Assembly: GCA_905201565.1 (NCBI GenBank) | Contig: CAJKOS010000032.1 | Span: forward strand, 1 to 13,913 | Direction of reading: 5' to 3' | Length of the DNA: 13,913 bases | Source of the DNA: an uncultured Erysipelotrichaceae bacterium | Lineage (GTDB): Bacteria > Bacillota_I > Bacilli_A > Erysipelotrichales > Erysipelotrichaceae | Part shown: one piece after another, positions 13,185 to 13,913 of the stretch | Numbering within the stretch: the stretch's first letter is position 1 | Layout: the number at the start of each line of letters is the position of its first letter | The notes under the pieces: model-generated | The model's input: the letters and a program-made list of their open reading frames with translations, nothing else | Database searches by the model: none | What the model was told of the DNA's origin: nothing | Made by a program: the position numbers and the translations under genes

Positions 13185-13913
13185 TCAGAGTACTTCGTTA
13201 AGCCAGTTTGTACACATGGTAGTCCATAGCTGGATGTTTGGGTTGGCTTCGACGAGTTCCTTTGTTTCTTTGTTGTTATAGATGAGTGGGTTGGCAACAC
13301 TCATACCATGTTCTCCACCTGTATAGAGGTGCAGTTCTACCGGAATGTGGAGTTCGCACATCTTTTCGGTGATCATCAGGCAGTTGCGCACCGGTACATA
13401 TTTATCATTCTGGTTGTGCCAGATAAACAGTGGACAGACATGTTCTCCAACATAGTTGATGAGGTCAAGCTGTGGAGGGCAGCTCTTTGGGAAATTGGAA
13501 GCACCGGGGTTGCGGAATGCAGGGTCGTTCCATATCGTACCGGAGTTATCCCAGCAGCCATAGGCGATGACTGCCGCATCTGGTCGTAGTTCTTCTGGCT
13601 TTGCGTGTAGTGCTTCGCTGATTTCAGGCGCATTCCATTGTGTTGCGCACATGCCGGCAAGGCAGGCACCTGCCGAAAAGCCCATGGGGATGATCTGGTG
13701 TGGGTTGATGTGCCATTTGTCAGCGTTATCCCGGATGGTCTTGATGGCTTCTGAAGCTTCGATCAGGATATTCGGGTATTTGCAGGCATCTCCGGTTGTG
13801 TAATGAAGGATGAAGCAGTTAAAACCTTTGGCAAGGAATGTCATTGCCAAAGGTTCTGCTGTGCGCCCAGTATGGGTGACAACTTGGCGGTGAAAATCCG
13901 CTACGAGCTTGGC
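13185..13913 (-). CDS. Alpha/beta-hydrolase, esterase of the BD-FAE / Aes / acetyl-xylan esterase type (5' end outside window)
   Basis: The frame is open from the window edge to TGA at 13187-13185, giving 242 residues; about 50 N-terminal residues are likely missing. GFSAGA carries the nucleophile Ser in the G-x-S-x-G elbow. NDKYVP gives the acid Asp, and GGEHGMS the catalytic His near the C-terminus. AEPLAMTFLAKGFNCFILHY matches the strand and helix ahead of the active site in BD-FAE-like carboxylesterases (pattern aEpvA..fl..GfnvfvL.Y). The HGGG-type oxyanion loop should lie at or beyond the window edge and is not seen. No signal peptide can be judged. Such enzymes deacylate esters on sugars or xylan in the cytoplasm. 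It is convergent with the phospho-beta-glucosidase; a shared glycan role is only suggestive. An internal ATG at 13844 is not the likely start, because homology-like sequence extends upstream. Confidence 0.85.
   Translation of the reverse strand, partial: AKLVADFHRQVVTHTGRTAEPLAMTFLAKGFNCFILHYTTGDACKYPNILIEASEAIKTIRDNADKWHINPHQIIPMGFSAGACLAGMCATQWNAPEISEALHAKPEELRPDAAVIAYGCWDNSGTIWNDPAFRNPGASNFPKSCPPQLDLINYVGEHVCPLFIWHNQNDKYVPVRNCLMITEKMCELHIPVELHLYTGGEHGMSVANPLIYNNKETKELVEANPNIQLWTTMCTNWLNEVL

Overview
The window reads as a low-to-moderate GC Firmicute chromosome. Gene-family content and style (AzlCD, MscL, a phospho-beta-glucosidase with a CcpA-type operator, AGGAGG ribosome sites, T-tailed hairpin terminators) fit Bacillota. 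An Erysipelotrichaceae-like gut anaerobe is my best guess, but it is an inference; no rRNA or other marker gene is present. No insertion sequence, phage gene, CRISPR array or tRNA was found.

Layout. (1) 1-949, + strand: the tail of a TetR-type regulator, overlapping by ATGA a PAP2-family membrane phosphatase. (2) 950-1927, + strand: two perfect 26-bp tandem repeats abut a good extended -10 promoter. The promoter drives a small membrane-protein gene that carries an apparent 1-nt frameshift, followed by mscL and a strong terminator. (3) 1926-2944, - strand: azlC-azlD, a branched-chain amino-acid exporter. (4) 3022-3250, + strand: a non-coding segment that folds into a closed, rod-like RNA and ends in its own terminator; it is the best candidate here for an undescribed or unassigned element. 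(5) 3285-5103, + strand: an AlaX-type alanyl-tRNA editing protein overlapping by 14 nt a HAD phosphatase. (6) 5153-11621, + strand: a two-gene signalling operon. It encodes a 1326-residue c-di-GMP protein with one intact GGDEF domain at the extreme N-terminus and several decayed GGDEF/EAL modules behind it. The second gene, overlapping by 14 nt and so probably translationally coupled, encodes a CheB-CheR-PAS fusion. (7) 11630-13116, + strand: a GH1 6-phospho-beta-glucosidase behind a cre-like site. (8) 13124-13913: a compact back-to-back terminator array, then a convergent alpha/beta-hydrolase cut by the window edge.

Working together. Region 6 is the most interesting coding part. A diguanylate cyclase with PAS and GAF sensory modules is made together with a protein able in principle to methylate and demethylate glutamates, yet no chemoreceptor, CheA, CheW or CheY lies in the window. 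Regions 2 and 7 share an AAGCGCTT palindrome at or near their promoters, so a common LacI/CcpA-type regulator is possible. All assignments come from reading motifs and translations; no database search was made.
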